This document shows, in pieces, positions 42,992 to 52,662 of a stretch of 64,000 bases of DNA (the first letter of the stretch is position 1; each line of letters starts with the position of its first letter). The DNA is from Chryseotalea sanaruensis (GTDB lineage: Bacteria > Bacteroidota > Bacteroidia > Cytophagales > Cyclobacteriaceae): contig NZ_BHXQ01000002.1 in NCBI RefSeq assembly GCF_003990915.1, positions 310,001 through 374,000 on the forward strand, written 5' to 3'. The notes below the pieces were generated by a model. The model was not told the origin of the DNA and made no database searches. It worked only from the letters and a program-made list of their open reading frames with translations. A program made the position numbers and the translations under genes.

Positions 42992-45238
42992 TCACCTTTT
43001 CTTCTTCTTCCTGTTTGCCAATGATTCTGGGAAGTCAAGATCATCACCAGCCTCAGTATACTTTCTAGGTGCTGGTGCTTTATTTGAAAGAAGCTGTGTA
43101 TCTGCAAAAACCAAATCAATCAGTCGCTTATCAATATCTGTCTTTTTCACACGTACCATTAATTTATCGCCTAGTGTAAAGCGCTTATGGTTTCTACGGC
43201 CCACTATGCAATAATTTCTTTCATCAAACTCGTAATAATCATCATCCATGTCCGACATGCGGATCATACCCTCACATTTCGTTTCGATGATTTCTATATA
43301 CAAGCCCCACTCGGTTACACCTGAGATAATGCCTTCGTAGTCACGCTTCTCAGCGGAAGCCATAAACTCAACTTGCTTGTATTTAATCGAAGCACGTTCA
43401 GCGTCAGCGGCACGCTTCTCACGTTCCGATGAATGCAAGCATTTTTTCTCAAACTCTGTCTGATCGACAGAAGCCTTACCATCCAGATAATGTTGCAGCA
43501 AACGATGCACCATCATATCGGGATATCTTCGAATGGGTGATGTAAAGTGTGAGTAATGCTCGAAAGCCAAACCAAAGTGCCCTTTAGCTGCTGTGGTGTA
43601 CTTGGCCTTGGCCATAGCACGCACTGCTAAACTCTGTAAAACATTTTGCTCAGGCTTACCTTCAATTTCATCCATTAAACTATTCAATGATTTAGAAATT
43701 GATTTTTCCTCCACATCCATAGCATGACCAAATTGCTTTGCGAAAGTGGCAAAGGTTTGGATTTTTTCTGGATCTGGGTAATCGTGTGTACGGTAAACAA
43801 AGGTATTTTTCTGCTCACCCTTTTTCATTTCGTAAACAAAAGTGGCCACGCGCTTATTGGCCAGTAGCATAAACTCTTCAATCAACTTATGTGCATCCTT
43901 TCTAACCTTAGGAATAACGGCCAGTGGCTTACCTTTTTCATCCAGCTTAAATTTTACCTCTGTGGTTTCAAAATTTACTGCTCCTTTTTTAAAGCGCTCT
44001 TTTCTTAATTTGTGTGCGTAATCATTTAGCAGTGTTAGCTCTTCAGCGAAATCGCCCTGCTTCGTCTCTAGCACAGTTTGCGCTTCTTCATAAGAGAAAC
44101 GTCTGTCGGAGTGAATAATGGTTCTTCCAAACCATTCTTTAACAATTTGCGCCTGCGCACACATTTCAAACACTGCGGCAAAGGTAAGTTTGTCTTCGTT
44201 AGGCCTGAGCGAACAAAGTTCATTACTCAGTCTTTCTGGTAACATCGGAATCGTTCTGTCAACCAGGTAAACAGAAGTGGCTCTTTCAAAAGCTTCATCC
44301 TCCAACAGACATTTCTCTTCAATGTAGTGTGTTACATCGGCAATGTGTACACCTATTTCATAATTGCCGTTCTCGAGTTTGCGAATAGAAAGTGCATCAT
44401 CAAAATCCTTAGCATCTTCCGGATCTATGGTGAATGTTGTGATTTCTCTGAAGTCTTTTCGCTTCTTAATTTCGTCCTGTGTAATGCCCTCCTCAATCTT
44501 TTTAGCTTCTTTAATCAGTTGTGGTTGAAACTCGAAGGGCAAACCAAACTCTGCCATGATGGAGTGAATCTCAGCTTCATTCTCACCAGCTTTACCAAGT
44601 ACATCGGTTACTTTTGCTTCAGGACTTTTCTCTGGTGAACCCCAAGCCACAATTTCTACTACTACTTTATCATTTGTTCTAGCTCCGTTGAGGTTGTCAG
44701 GATAAACAAAGAAATCTTGATGCATCTTTCGATAATCAGGTACCACAAAGGCATAGTTTTTGGAAACCTCAATGCGTCCGACATAACGTGTTCTGCCTCT
44801 TTTAATTATTTCTACCACCTTGCCTTCAGGATGTTCACCATGTCGTGTTTTAAAAACACTGACTGCTACTGTGTCGCTATCGAGTGCCGAACCAAGGTCT
44901 TTGGATTTTACATAAATATCTGGTTGATCTTCACCTATGCGGATATAAGCAAAGCGTGAGCTGACATGGTCAACAATGCCTGTAATGGCATTCAAGCTTC
45001 CAACTGCTGCATAGTTTCCGTCACTGATTTCTTTTATCTGACCTTGCAATTCAAGTTCATAAATGAAATTAGCAACAAGCTTCAGCTCATCTTTCTTTTT
45101 TACCTGCGCTTTACGTGCAATTTGTTTGATACTATATCCTTTTCCAGGATTTTCTGAAAAAACCGAAAGGATAATTGCTTTAATACGTGAAAAGGAATCA
45201 TTCCCTTTCGTTGTTTTTGTTTTCTTATTTTTTGACAT
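42992..45238 (-). CDS. rnr: Ribonuclease R
   Basis: 748 residues. Order: N-terminal winged-helix part (KGYSIKQIARKAQVKKKDEL), cold-shock domains, RNB catalytic domain with the Asp cluster FTIDPEDAKDFDDALS (near residue 270) and the YRTHDYPDP and HFTSPIRRYPDMMVHRLL motifs, a C-terminal S1 domain and a basic tail (NRKKKKR). It degrades structured RNA 3' to 5'. The start lies 2 bases after the stop of the PolB-like exonuclease gene, so both nucleases are produced together. Confidence 0.95.
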   Translation of the reverse strand: MSKNKKTKTTKGNDSFSRIKAIILSVFSENPGKGYSIKQIARKAQVKKKDELKLVANFIYELELQGQIKEISDGNYAAVGSLNAITGIVDHVSSRFAYIRIGEDQPDIYVKSKDLGSALDSDTVAVSVFKTRHGEHPEGKVVEIIKRGRTRYVGRIEVSKNYAFVVPDYRKMHQDFFVYPDNLNGARTNDKVVVEIVAWGSPEKSPEAKVTDVLGKAGENEAEIHSIMAEFGLPFEFQPQLIKEAKKIEEGITQDEIKKRKDFREITTFTIDPEDAKDFDDALSIRKLENGNYEIGVHIADVTHYIEEKCLLEDEAFERATSVYLVDRTIPMLPERLSNELCSLRPNEDKLTFAAVFEMCAQAQIVKEWFGRTIIHSDRRFSYEEAQTVLETKQGDFAEELTLLNDYAHKLRKERFKKGAVNFETTEVKFKLDEKGKPLAVIPKVRKDAHKLIEEFMLLANKRVATFVYEMKKGEQKNTFVYRTHDYPDPEKIQTFATFAKQFGHAMDVEEKSISKSLNSLMDEIEGKPEQNVLQSLAVRAMAKAKYTTAAKGHFGLAFEHYSHFTSPIRRYPDMMVHRLLQHYLDGKASVDQTEFEKKCLHSSEREKRAADAERASIKYKQVEFMASAEKRDYEGIISGVTEWGLYIEIIETKCEGMIRMSDMDDDYYEFDERNYCIVGRRNHKRFTLGDKLMVRVKKTDIDKRLIDLVFADTQLLSNKAPAPRKYTEAGDDLDFPESLANRKKKKR

Positions 45239-45240
45239 TC

Positions 45241-45954
45241 TTAAGTCGTAATAACATTCTCGTCTTTCACTAATGGAAGACTTTTCATTTTTAAAAATAG
45301 CTGTGCTAACACCAAAACATCAGCTGTACAATAATTTTTTATCTTCTCCAGATCGCCCAGTTGGTAGTAAACACTATTCACTTTACTCCCGTCAATATCA
45401 CTTTTGCTTGAAGCAATATTAAAGATTGAGGCAAGGAGATCTAAAGAAGTATAGTGTTTATAATCGCCAAACTTCCACATCTCCATGGTGTCCATGTGTT
45501 CTACTTGCCAGGATTTTTTACCTGCCAGATTTAAAGAGGCTGGTAAAGCGATATTATTCACCAGCATTCTCCTGCACATATAAGGAAAGTCGAACTCTTT
45601 ACCGTTATGTGCACAAAGCTTTACGTTATCGCCCAGTTTCACAAGCATTTCTTTAAACTCCTCTAGCAAAGTCGCTTCGTTATGGCCGTAGAAAGCTTTT
45701 GTTTTTAAGCCTAACTCACCACTTTCATGATCGAAAAGTTTACCAACAGAAATACAGATTATCTTACCAAACTCTGCATAAATACCGGCACGCTCATGAA
45801 AAAGTTCCTCATCACTTTGATCGTCACCGCGCTTCAGAAAAGAGGCTTTCCTCGACCATTGAACTTTTAATCTTTCATCAAGGGATTGAAAGTTGTTAGT
45901 TATGGCAACTGTTTCAATGTCCAGAAATAGTATGTCGCGTAATTCAGGAATCAT
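45241..45954 (-). CDS. Predicted 3'-5' exonuclease, PolB-like (PF10108)
   Basis: 237 residues. DEDD-type exonuclease motifs: FLDIETV near residue 10, CAHNGKEFDFPYMCRR near 115, and YCTADVLVLAQL near 210. The family (DNA_pol_B_exo2) has the DnaQ-like fold of the proofreading domain of polymerase B and is present as a stand-alone protein. It is the first gene of a two-gene unit with RNase R, hinting at a role in RNA or DNA 3' end processing. Confidence 0.85.
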   Translation of the reverse strand: MIPELRDILFLDIETVAITNNFQSLDERLKVQWSRKASFLKRGDDQSDEELFHERAGIYAEFGKIICISVGKLFDHESGELGLKTKAFYGHNEATLLEEFKEMLVKLGDNVKLCAHNGKEFDFPYMCRRMLVNNIALPASLNLAGKKSWQVEHMDTMEMWKFGDYKHYTSLDLLASIFNIASSKSDIDGSKVNSVYYQLGDLEKIKNYCTADVLVLAQLFLKMKSLPLVKDENVITT

Positions 45955-46012
45955 TTTCTCTACAATTCTCCTTCAAAATACGCAAATTCCTGTTGTTAAT
46001 GGCAATCTCATC

Positions 46013-46417
46013 TCAGGAGTGTAGTACAGCCTCCATACCAAGCTCTTTTACGAAAGTCAGATTGCCCTCACTGATGCTTTCAGGAACGAACACAAAACGT
46101 TTATCGTAGATTTTGCTGCCAATGTAATAGCTTACCCAGTATTCATTATTCAGGTGAAAAACACCTTTATCAATTGGCTCAATTAACGCTGAGCCTTTTG
46201 CGGGTACTGTCTGTAGGTAATGACGTAAAATAGAAGTCTTTTGTTGTTCTCCATCTTTCTCTCCATATCCATTACTGGCTACAAGTGTATTCTCTATTGG
46301 AAACTCATTGTTGTTCAATAAATACACGAGCCACTCATCGCTTTCTCCTATCGTTTTCTTACAGGCTACGGCAATAGTAACATTAACAACCGTAGGTATT
46401 TCTAAGTCCTTCTTCAT
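46013..46417 (-). CDS. Conserved small cytoplasmic protein, function unknown
   Basis: 134 residues, no signal peptide: VNVTIAVACKKTIGESDEWL ... YLLNNNEFPIENTLVASNGY ... FHLNNEYWVSYYIGSKIYDK. Similar proteins in Bacteroidota databases are sometimes mislabelled as phenylalanyl-tRNA synthetase alpha subunits, but nothing in it resembles a synthetase. Its start is 2 bases after the stop of the GH113-like gene, so they share a transcript. Confidence 0.75.
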   Translation of the reverse strand: MKKDLEIPTVVNVTIAVACKKTIGESDEWLVYLLNNNEFPIENTLVASNGYGEKDGEQQKTSILRHYLQTVPAKGSALIEPIDKGVFHLNNEYWVSYYIGSKIYDKRFVFVPESISEGNLTFVKELGMEAVLHS

Positions 46418-46419
46418 TT

Positions 46420-47442
46420 TTATTGCTGACTAAACCATTCTCTCATGACTACTTCTGCGGCTTTACCCTGTGGTGTAAAATCAATAAGTGCATTTCTTCT
46501 TGCACCTTGTGGATACCACTTCCAAAAATACACACCTTCCATCCAACTTTTGTTCCAACATTGTTTAAAGAATGCTTCATAGGCGTTAGCTTGTGTTGCA
46601 TCTGAAATTCTTTCGTGATGTTCTGTATCTGGCCACGTCCAAGGTTCTATCGTTGCATCATGCGTGCTTTTGTATCCCAGCTCTGTAAAAATAACAGGCT
46701 TTCGGATTTTCCCATGCAATGCTTCAATTTGTTTCAATGGCTGCTCCCATCCCGCAGCAACTTCTGCAACAGTTGGGTGTGAATTTTTTGTTAAGGGGAA
46801 ATAACCTTGTATACCAATAAAATCTAACAGTGCCCAAAAGGGTATTTGCTCAAACTCATTAAAATTAGCAGCATAAGTAAGTCTGCCTGTATAAACACTT
46901 CTTACATTTTTTATTACTTCAAACCACTCAGGTCGATGAATCGTTTTTTGTAATTCCGTTCCTATGCAGAGTATTTCAATTTGTTCTTGTTGCGCCAGTT
47001 CAGCATAACTCATAATAAAGTCATTGTAATGCTTAAACCATTTCTTCCAGCCCTCTTCACTAGCCATTTCTATTTCTCCGGGCCACGATTGCCTTAACCA
47101 GATGTGCGGCTTTAGTATTGTTTTAATGTTTGCAGCTTTTGCCAGTCGAGTGGTTGCGGCAATACCTTCAAACGATTCTCCCCACCATGGTTTGCGCTGC
47201 GTGTTTTTCTCAAATAATAAACTTGTATCACCAGGTAGTTGTTGCCAGCCAAATGGTGTTTGAGAAATCCAGGTGACACCAACTAATTTTAGTTTGTCAA
47301 TATCTTCCTGAACCACGGGTTGCCGTGTGCCTACCCAACAAACGCCCTTCTGTCTTTCGCGTTTACTGTCAGTTGCTTCTTTATTGATCAGGAATACTGA
47401 CAGAAGTAAGATTGGAAGCGCTATGATGGTAAACAGTTTCAT
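46420..47442 (-). CDS. Exported GH113-like glycoside hydrolase
   Basis: 340 residues with a signal anchor or signal peptide (MKLFTIIALPILLLSVFLI). TIM-barrel features of family GH113 (beta-mannanase-like): an early GVCWVGTRQPVVQEDIDKLK, KPHIWLRQSWPGEI, the probable acid/base Glu in ILCIGTELQKT and the probable nucleophile Glu in VIFTELGYKS, with EGVYFWKWYP near the end. This suggests hydrolysis of mannan-type polysaccharide in the periplasm, but many GH113-like Bacteroidota proteins are uncharacterised. It has no SusC/D neighbours, which argues against a dedicated polysaccharide-utilisation locus. Confidence 0.82.
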   Translation of the reverse strand: MKLFTIIALPILLLSVFLINKEATDSKRERQKGVCWVGTRQPVVQEDIDKLKLVGVTWISQTPFGWQQLPGDTSLLFEKNTQRKPWWGESFEGIAATTRLAKAANIKTILKPHIWLRQSWPGEIEMASEEGWKKWFKHYNDFIMSYAELAQQEQIEILCIGTELQKTIHRPEWFEVIKNVRSVYTGRLTYAANFNEFEQIPFWALLDFIGIQGYFPLTKNSHPTVAEVAAGWEQPLKQIEALHGKIRKPVIFTELGYKSTHDATIEPWTWPDTEHHERISDATQANAYEAFFKQCWNKSWMEGVYFWKWYPQGARRNALIDFTPQGKAAEVVMREWFSQQ

Positions 47443-47452
47443 ATGTTCCTAT

Positions 47453-48175
47453 TCATACTCGAACTAGTTGCATACCAAATAATGAAGTCAGGTGTTTCTT
47501 CATGTGCTGTTTTACTTCTTCCATGTCTATAGGCCTGCCAAGTTCCTGTTGTAAAGAGGTTACAGCTTTATCATCTATGCCGCAGGGCACTATGTGATTA
47601 AAATAACTCAGGTCTGTATTTACATTGAAAGCCAAACCGTGCATGGTAACCCAACGGCTTGTCTTTACACCCAGAGCAGAAATTTTTCGCTCATTTTCAT
47701 TAGCAGCATCTCCTAACCACACACCAGTAAGTCCGGCAATTCTTCCACTCTCTACACCATACGTCTGACAAGTAAGGATAACAGCCTCTTCCAGTAAACG
47801 CATGTATTTGTGTATGTCAGTAAAGAAATTCTCCATATCAATTACCGGATAAACGATTAGTTGCCCCGGGCCGTGGTAAGTAATATCTCCTCCACGGTTA
47901 ATATGGTAATAGCTGGCATTTACTTGTTTCAGTGCAGTCTGATCCAACAACAAATTTTTTTCATCACCACTTTTACCTAAGGTATATACATGCGGATGCT
48001 CGCAGAATAGCAGGAAGTTCTTTGTTATAGCTTGTTCTTCTTCGGGCAAATTTCTGTTGCTACTCTTGATAGCTAAAATATCGTTGAACAAAGAAGCCTG
48101 GTAATCCCAGGCCTCTTTGTAATCAATTAATCCAAGATCAGTAAATGTGGTGGCACTATTTGTTTTCGCGTTCAC
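47453..48175 (-). CDS. lipB: Lipoyl(octanoyl) transferase
   Basis: 240 residues. Motifs of LipB: EHPHVYTLGKSG-type start, RGGDITYHGPGQLIVYP, the Lys region KISALGVKTSRWVTMHGLAF and the catalytic Cys in IVPCGIDDKAVTSL. It moves octanoyl groups from acyl carrier protein to lipoyl domains. The start codon overlaps the stop of the isomerase gene by 4 bases (48172-48175). Confidence 0.95.
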   Translation of the reverse strand: MNAKTNSATTFTDLGLIDYKEAWDYQASLFNDILAIKSSNRNLPEEEQAITKNFLLFCEHPHVYTLGKSGDEKNLLLDQTALKQVNASYYHINRGGDITYHGPGQLIVYPVIDMENFFTDIHKYMRLLEEAVILTCQTYGVESGRIAGLTGVWLGDAANENERKISALGVKTSRWVTMHGLAFNVNTDLSYFNHIVPCGIDDKAVTSLQQELGRPIDMEEVKQHMKKHLTSLFGMQLVRV

Positions 48176-49200
48176 TTGATTTTTTCCAGTTCTGATTTCA
48201 AATAAACAATGGGCTCAATTGTATCCGGATCTACTCCGTTTTCTTTCGCCAGGTAAAACGAAATCCAGTCGGTAAGGTGAATGAGGTAATAGTATTGCTC
48301 TAGTAAAGAAGCACCTTCTCCAATCATGTCGATGATCGGATTTGATTTTTTCTCTAATAGATCGCGGCAAATTTCCATGCGCTTTTCTACCCTTTCATGA
48401 TCATGATCTGAATACATGTAAATGGGTTGAAGCATAGGCATCAGTGGCTCAGGAAATTTCCAGCCTACCAATTCATTATGATTCATCTCCGGAAAGGTAT
48501 TAACGTGTGCGAACTGTTTTGAGTTCTCGTTAATCTGCTGTTGAAAGCGTAATGCCATTGCATGCAAACGCTGATCACAATAAATAATGGGTAATCTGCC
48601 TTTAAGTTTTTTAGCAATCAGTTCTGCTTCTGATTGAATCCCCTTCTCTCCACGATTTAGAAACTCAATAGCATTTTCAGTTTCTTTAATAAAAGCAGAG
48701 CCAATCAGGTTGGTGTGGTATAACAATGATAAAAGTGCAATCATATTATACCCCAACATTGCCCTGGGGCTATCAGAGCCGGCCGGAAGCTGAATGTAAA
48801 AAAGATTATACTCGCGTGCTATGTCCAGAATTTTTCCGCCTGAGGCAATTACTATACAATGGGCCCTCTTTAACAATGCTTTGTTAAGGGCAGCAATGGT
48901 TTCTTCTGTATTACCGCTGTATGAACTTGCAACAAAAAGCGTATGAGGACTAACAAACTGAGGAATATTGTAGCTCTTTACCACCGTCATCGGAATAGGA
49001 ATGCGGCCAAAAGTAAGTGAGTCTACCAGGTTTGCACCAATTCCAGAACCACCCATGCCTGCTATAACGATATTGCGTATATCGCTGCCTGGTCTCACCA
49101 AATCAAGACCTTCTCCTATCTTCAAAGCTTCCGCAAGCTGGCGGGTAAATCCTTCAATGTATTTTTTTGTTGTTGACACAGTCGTAAATTTTGGCTTCAA
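48172..49200 (-). CDS. SIS-domain phosphoglucose/phosphomannose isomerase
   Basis: 342 residues. N-terminal SIS domain with NIVIAGMGGSGIGANLVDSL and VASSYSGNTEETIAAL, and a C-terminal domain containing FPEMNHNELVGWKFP, as in the bifunctional glucose/mannose-6-phosphate isomerase family (archaeal-type PGI/PMI). It interconverts fructose-6-phosphate with glucose- or mannose-6-phosphate. It overlaps lipB by 4 bases, so translation is coupled. It is divergent from the YraN gene, with 15 bases between the starts. Confidence 0.9.
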   Translation of the reverse strand: MKPKFTTVSTTKKYIEGFTRQLAEALKIGEGLDLVRPGSDIRNIVIAGMGGSGIGANLVDSLTFGRIPIPMTVVKSYNIPQFVSPHTLFVASSYSGNTEETIAALNKALLKRAHCIVIASGGKILDIAREYNLFYIQLPAGSDSPRAMLGYNMIALLSLLYHTNLIGSAFIKETENAIEFLNRGEKGIQSEAELIAKKLKGRLPIIYCDQRLHAMALRFQQQINENSKQFAHVNTFPEMNHNELVGWKFPEPLMPMLQPIYMYSDHDHERVEKRMEICRDLLEKKSNPIIDMIGEGASLLEQYYYLIHLTDWISFYLAKENGVDPDTIEPIVYLKSELEKIK

Positions 49201-49215
49201 AGGTAGAACATTTGC

Positions 49216-49566
49216 ATGAGCGATAAAATTAAAACAGGGAACAAAGGTGAAGAACTGGCTGCTAATTTTTTAGTTGCCAAGGGTTATGAGATCGTAGCCA
49301 AAAACTATCGCTATAAGCATGCAGAAATTGACCTGATTGTCAGCAAGGATAAGTGGCTGATATTTGTTGAAGTGAAGACCCGCCACTCGGCTGCATTTGG
49401 TGAGCCTGAAAGCTTTGTCACAAATAAAAAGGCGGCTAAGGTTATTGAGGGAGCAGAGCAGTTTGTGTTTGAACAGCAATGGGATGGGCCTATTCGTTTT
49501 GATATTGTTAGTATAAAATTGGGGAAGAACCTGGAGATTGAACATTTTGAAGATGCATTCTATTAA
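49216..49566 (+). CDS. YraN/UPF0102 family nuclease-fold protein
   Basis: 116 residues, typical length. The restriction-endonuclease-like motif is visible: GNKGEELAANFLVAKGYEIV, then AEIDLIVSKDKWLIFVEVKT, with the E-x-D ... E-V-K catalytic pattern. The family is widespread and its cellular role is not firmly known (possibly DNA processing). The start is only 15 bases from the divergent isomerase start. Confidence 0.92.
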   Translation: MSDKIKTGNKGEELAANFLVAKGYEIVAKNYRYKHAEIDLIVSKDKWLIFVEVKTRHSAAFGEPESFVTNKKAAKVIEGAEQFVFEQQWDGPIRFDIVSIKLGKNLEIEHFEDAFY

Positions 49567-49678
49567 TAAATCTAGTCGAATTATTATCCGGTTTTTTTCT
49601 TGATAATTCTATAATCTTGAGATAACTGTGATTCAATTGAAAGCCACTAATTTCGGTTCATAACCTAACCCCCAAACT

Positions 49679-50578
49679 ATGAAAAATTTTAGCAAGCTGC
49701 TGCTCGCTTTTGTGCTGCTCTTTGCAGTCATTTCCTGTTCCGATGATGAATCGATTAAACCCTTTAGCCCGAGAGCTGATGATGCTTATGTTCCACAAGA
49801 GGACATTGCCAATGGAAGAAGTTCTGGAGAGAATTTAACGATGGGAAATCCGAGTGGAGCCGTTGCCAACAGTTCAAACTATTGGAATTATCTGGTTACA
49901 AAATACCAATTTGCTATGTCGTACCACCGCGACAGAGGTACACCAAACTGGGTAAGCTGGCATGTAGATAACACATGGTTGGGAAGTGCCCCTCGTCAAG
50001 ATGATTTTCGCGCTGACACCTCTTTACCTAGCGGTTGGTATCGTGTAAGCAATACTGATTATTCAGGAAGTGGTTTTGACAGAGGCCATAATTGCCCTTC
50101 AGCAGATCGCACTTACTCCGTTAGCGATAACTCTGCAACCTTCTTTATGACAAATATGATTCCACAAGCGCCCACTAATAACCAACAGACATGGGCAAGA
50201 TTAGAGAGCTATTGCAGAACACTAATTAACCAAGGAAATGAATTATATGTAATTATGGGCAGCTATGGAACAGGAGGAACAGGTAGCAACGGTTACAAAA
50301 CAAAAATTGCTAATGGAAAAGTGACTGTGCCAAATCGCGTTTGGAAAGTAATACTTGTTATGCCTAAAGGCACCAATGATGTTTCGAGAGTTACCACTTC
50401 AACACGTATAATTGCTGTTGACATGCCGAATTCAAATAGCATCAGTACGTCATGGGGAACCTACAGAACTACAACCGATGCAATTGAATTAAGAATGGGG
50501 TATAATTTATTTTCTGCCTTACCATCTAACATTCAAAGCGCCATTGAATCAAGAGTCGACAACGGCCCAACACAATAA
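49679..50578 (+). CDS. Surface lipoprotein DNA/RNA non-specific endonuclease
   Basis: 299 residues. Lipoprotein signal with Cys followed by SDDES (FAVISCSDDESIKPF), a Bacteroidota lipoprotein export signal for the cell surface. The NUC1/beta-beta-alpha-metal domain has the catalytic DRGH motif (GSGFDRGHNCPSADRT, near residue 137) and the metal-site region TNMIPQAPTNNQQTWARLE. It cuts single- and double-stranded DNA and RNA, probably for nutrient scavenging or clearance of extracellular DNA. A strong terminator follows. Confidence 0.92.
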   Translation: MKNFSKLLLAFVLLFAVISCSDDESIKPFSPRADDAYVPQEDIANGRSSGENLTMGNPSGAVANSSNYWNYLVTKYQFAMSYHRDRGTPNWVSWHVDNTWLGSAPRQDDFRADTSLPSGWYRVSNTDYSGSGFDRGHNCPSADRTYSVSDNSATFFMTNMIPQAPTNNQQTWARLESYCRTLINQGNELYVIMGSYGTGGTGSNGYKTKIANGKVTVPNRVWKVILVMPKGTNDVSRVTTSTRIIAVDMPNSNSISTSWGTYRTTTDAIELRMGYNLFSALPSNIQSAIESRVDNGPTQ

Positions 50579-50602
50579 GCATACATAAAAACCTTCTTTA
50601 AA

Positions 50603-50638
50603 AGTCCCTGAACTTTAATGTGCAGGGGCTTTTTATTT
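50603..50638 (+). terminator. Rho-independent terminator after the nuclease gene
   Basis: Arms AGTCCCTG (50603-50610) and CAGGGGCT (50623-50630, one G-T pair), followed by TTTTTATTTT. Confidence 0.85.
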
Positions 50639-50682
50639 TAAATGTATAAAGGCTGATCGATAAAGAATGCTTAAATTGATTC

Positions 50683-51552
50683 ATGAAGATTCTTTTATCT
50701 ACTCTAACTATAATGTCTTTTTGCCTTACATCCCTTGCACAGTCCGGTTCTGAGATTTATATCTTAGATCTTAAAGAGAAGAAAGGCAAAATCACCCTAT
50801 CTAATCCACGAAACATTACTAACCGCATTGGTTACGACAACCAGCCATCCTTTCATAAAACTGAAAAAGTATTATACTTTTCATCATTCGATGAAAGTGG
50901 ACGAGCTGATCTTAAAAGCTATAACCTGAAAACAAAAGAAACTAAAAATGTTACAACAACCCCAGAGCGCGAATACTCACCAACCCTAACTCCTGATGGA
51001 GATTATCTCTCATGTATTATTCAACGTGATAACGGTGCGCAAGATTTAGGAAAATATCCGGTAGAGGGAGGGGAAGCCATTGCAATTATTGATAATATGA
51101 TTGTTGGTTACCATGTTTGGGCTGACAACAGTCACTTGGCACTATTTGTTTTGGGGAAAGATGGAGCTCCTAACTCACTTCATTATCTGGAACTACCTAC
51201 CAGAGAAGATATGGTGTTGGCTGAAAACATTGGTCGTTCTTTACATCGTATTCCTTCTGAAGAAGCGATTAGCTATGTTGCAAAAGTTGGTGCTGATAAC
51301 TGGGAGATCCGAAAATTAAACTTAGATAAATTAGATAGCGAAAAAATTGCAACTACTTTGCCAGGCAAAGAAGACATCTGCTGGACTGCAGCGGGTACTT
51401 TGCTTTCCAGCGATGGCGAGAAAATATATATGCTACAAAATGAAAAATGGATTCCATTACCAATAAAAGGATTGAAACTTCCATTGAAAGGCATTACCAG
51501 ATTAGCAGTAAATGCTCAGAATACTACTTTGGCGATTGTAATAAGTGAGTAA
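50683..51552 (+). CDS. Exported TolB-like/PD40 beta-propeller protein
   Basis: 289 residues with a signal peptide (to ...TSLAQS). WD40-like PD40 repeats are visible: NQPSFHKTEKVLYFSSFDES, YSPTLTPDGDYLSCIIQ, HVWADNSHLALFVLGKD. These form a beta-propeller as in TolB; the short length suggests a single propeller without other domains. Periplasmic, ligand unknown. It is convergent with the PPK2 gene, with 3 bases between the stops. Confidence 0.82.
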   Translation: MKILLSTLTIMSFCLTSLAQSGSEIYILDLKEKKGKITLSNPRNITNRIGYDNQPSFHKTEKVLYFSSFDESGRADLKSYNLKTKETKNVTTTPEREYSPTLTPDGDYLSCIIQRDNGAQDLGKYPVEGGEAIAIIDNMIVGYHVWADNSHLALFVLGKDGAPNSLHYLELPTREDMVLAENIGRSLHRIPSEEAISYVAKVGADNWEIRKLNLDKLDSEKIATTLPGKEDICWTAAGTLLSSDGEKIYMLQNEKWIPLPIKGLKLPLKGITRLAVNAQNTTLAIVISE

Positions 51553-51555
51553 TTA

Positions 51556-52461
51556 TCACTTATCTTTTTCTCCCAATAGATGTGCCTTCGCCTTTTGCAA
51601 TTCCTCTTTTTGTTTTTCGCTCACAGTCGGATAGCTAAATTCAAGCTTTTCAAACTGACGGTGAATAATAGCTGCAATACTCAGGCGAGCAAACCACTTA
51701 TCGTCTGCTGGTATTACAAACCATGGCGCATATTCTGTAGAAGTTGCACTCAAGGCTTCTTCATAGGCCTTTTGGTAATCATCCCAGAAGCCCCTTTCTT
51801 TTAAATCACTTAATGAAAATTTCCAGTTTTTGGTTGTGTCGTCTATGCGCTCCAAAAAACGTTTCTTCTGCTCCTTCTTTGAAACATTCAGAAAGAACTT
51901 AAGAATGATCATACCATTATCGGTAAGGTTCTTTTCGAAACGTCTAATCTGCTTGTAGCGTTGTTCCCAAAATTTTTTGTCAATGTCGTCAATAGAATCA
52001 ATGCCAGGGATGTTTTCAGCCAACACATACTCAGGATGCACTTTCGTTACCAATACATTTTCGTAATGTGATCTATTATGTATGGCTATTTCTCCTCTTG
52101 CTGGTAATGCTAATTGATGTCGCCAAAAATAGTCGTGGTCTAGCTCGTGCGAATTGGGGGCTTTAAAACTATAAACCTTTACCCCTAATGGATTAAAGCC
52201 AGACATTATGTGTTTTACGGCACCATCTTTACCTGCTGCATCCATTGCTTGAAAAATAATCAAGATACTGAAGCGATTATGGGCATAAAGCTTGTCTTGC
52301 GTTTCTGATAATTGTTTTCGCCCCTTTTCCAGCAGCGCTTCTGCTTCTTTTTTATTTAACTCCTCACCCTTGTACTTTGTGTCAAAATCTTTGAGTTTGA
52401 TCTTCGTTTCAGGCTTGACTAACAGGTCTTTCACACGAATAAGTTTTTCATCGCTAAGCAT
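51556..52461 (-). CDS. Polyphosphate kinase 2 family (polyphosphate:nucleotide phosphotransferase)
   Basis: 301 residues. Walker A region IIFQAMDAAGKDGAVKHIMS, Walker B-like region ARGEIAIHNRSHYENVLVTK and the lid region with RRFEKNLTDNGMIILKFFLN define a single-domain PPK2. The 'NRSHYE' form is that of the PPK2-related group often called class III, able to phosphorylate AMP and ADP with polyphosphate. It links the polyphosphate store to the nucleotide pool. The gap 52462-52662 upstream contains only a degenerate short repeat near 52517-52550. Confidence 0.92.
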   Translation of the reverse strand: MLSDEKLIRVKDLLVKPETKIKLKDFDTKYKGEELNKKEAEALLEKGRKQLSETQDKLYAHNRFSILIIFQAMDAAGKDGAVKHIMSGFNPLGVKVYSFKAPNSHELDHDYFWRHQLALPARGEIAIHNRSHYENVLVTKVHPEYVLAENIPGIDSIDDIDKKFWEQRYKQIRRFEKNLTDNGMIILKFFLNVSKKEQKKRFLERIDDTTKNWKFSLSDLKERGFWDDYQKAYEEALSATSTEYAPWFVIPADDKWFARLSIAAIIHRQFEKLEFSYPTVSEKQKEELQKAKAHLLGEKDK

Positions 52462-52662
52462 AACATTGGATTTTATGGATGTGAATCCAGTATAAGTTCT
52501 AAAAATTCCTTTGCCTCAGGTTACACCAATATGCACAGATAACAGCTGATTCGTGTGAATCCATATTTTCTTGGAAGCAAGGTATTTAAGACTGATACAA
52601 AGATTAATGAAACTAGTAAAGTCTAACTAAGTCCGAAATGATTTAAATCAGTTGATCAAACT

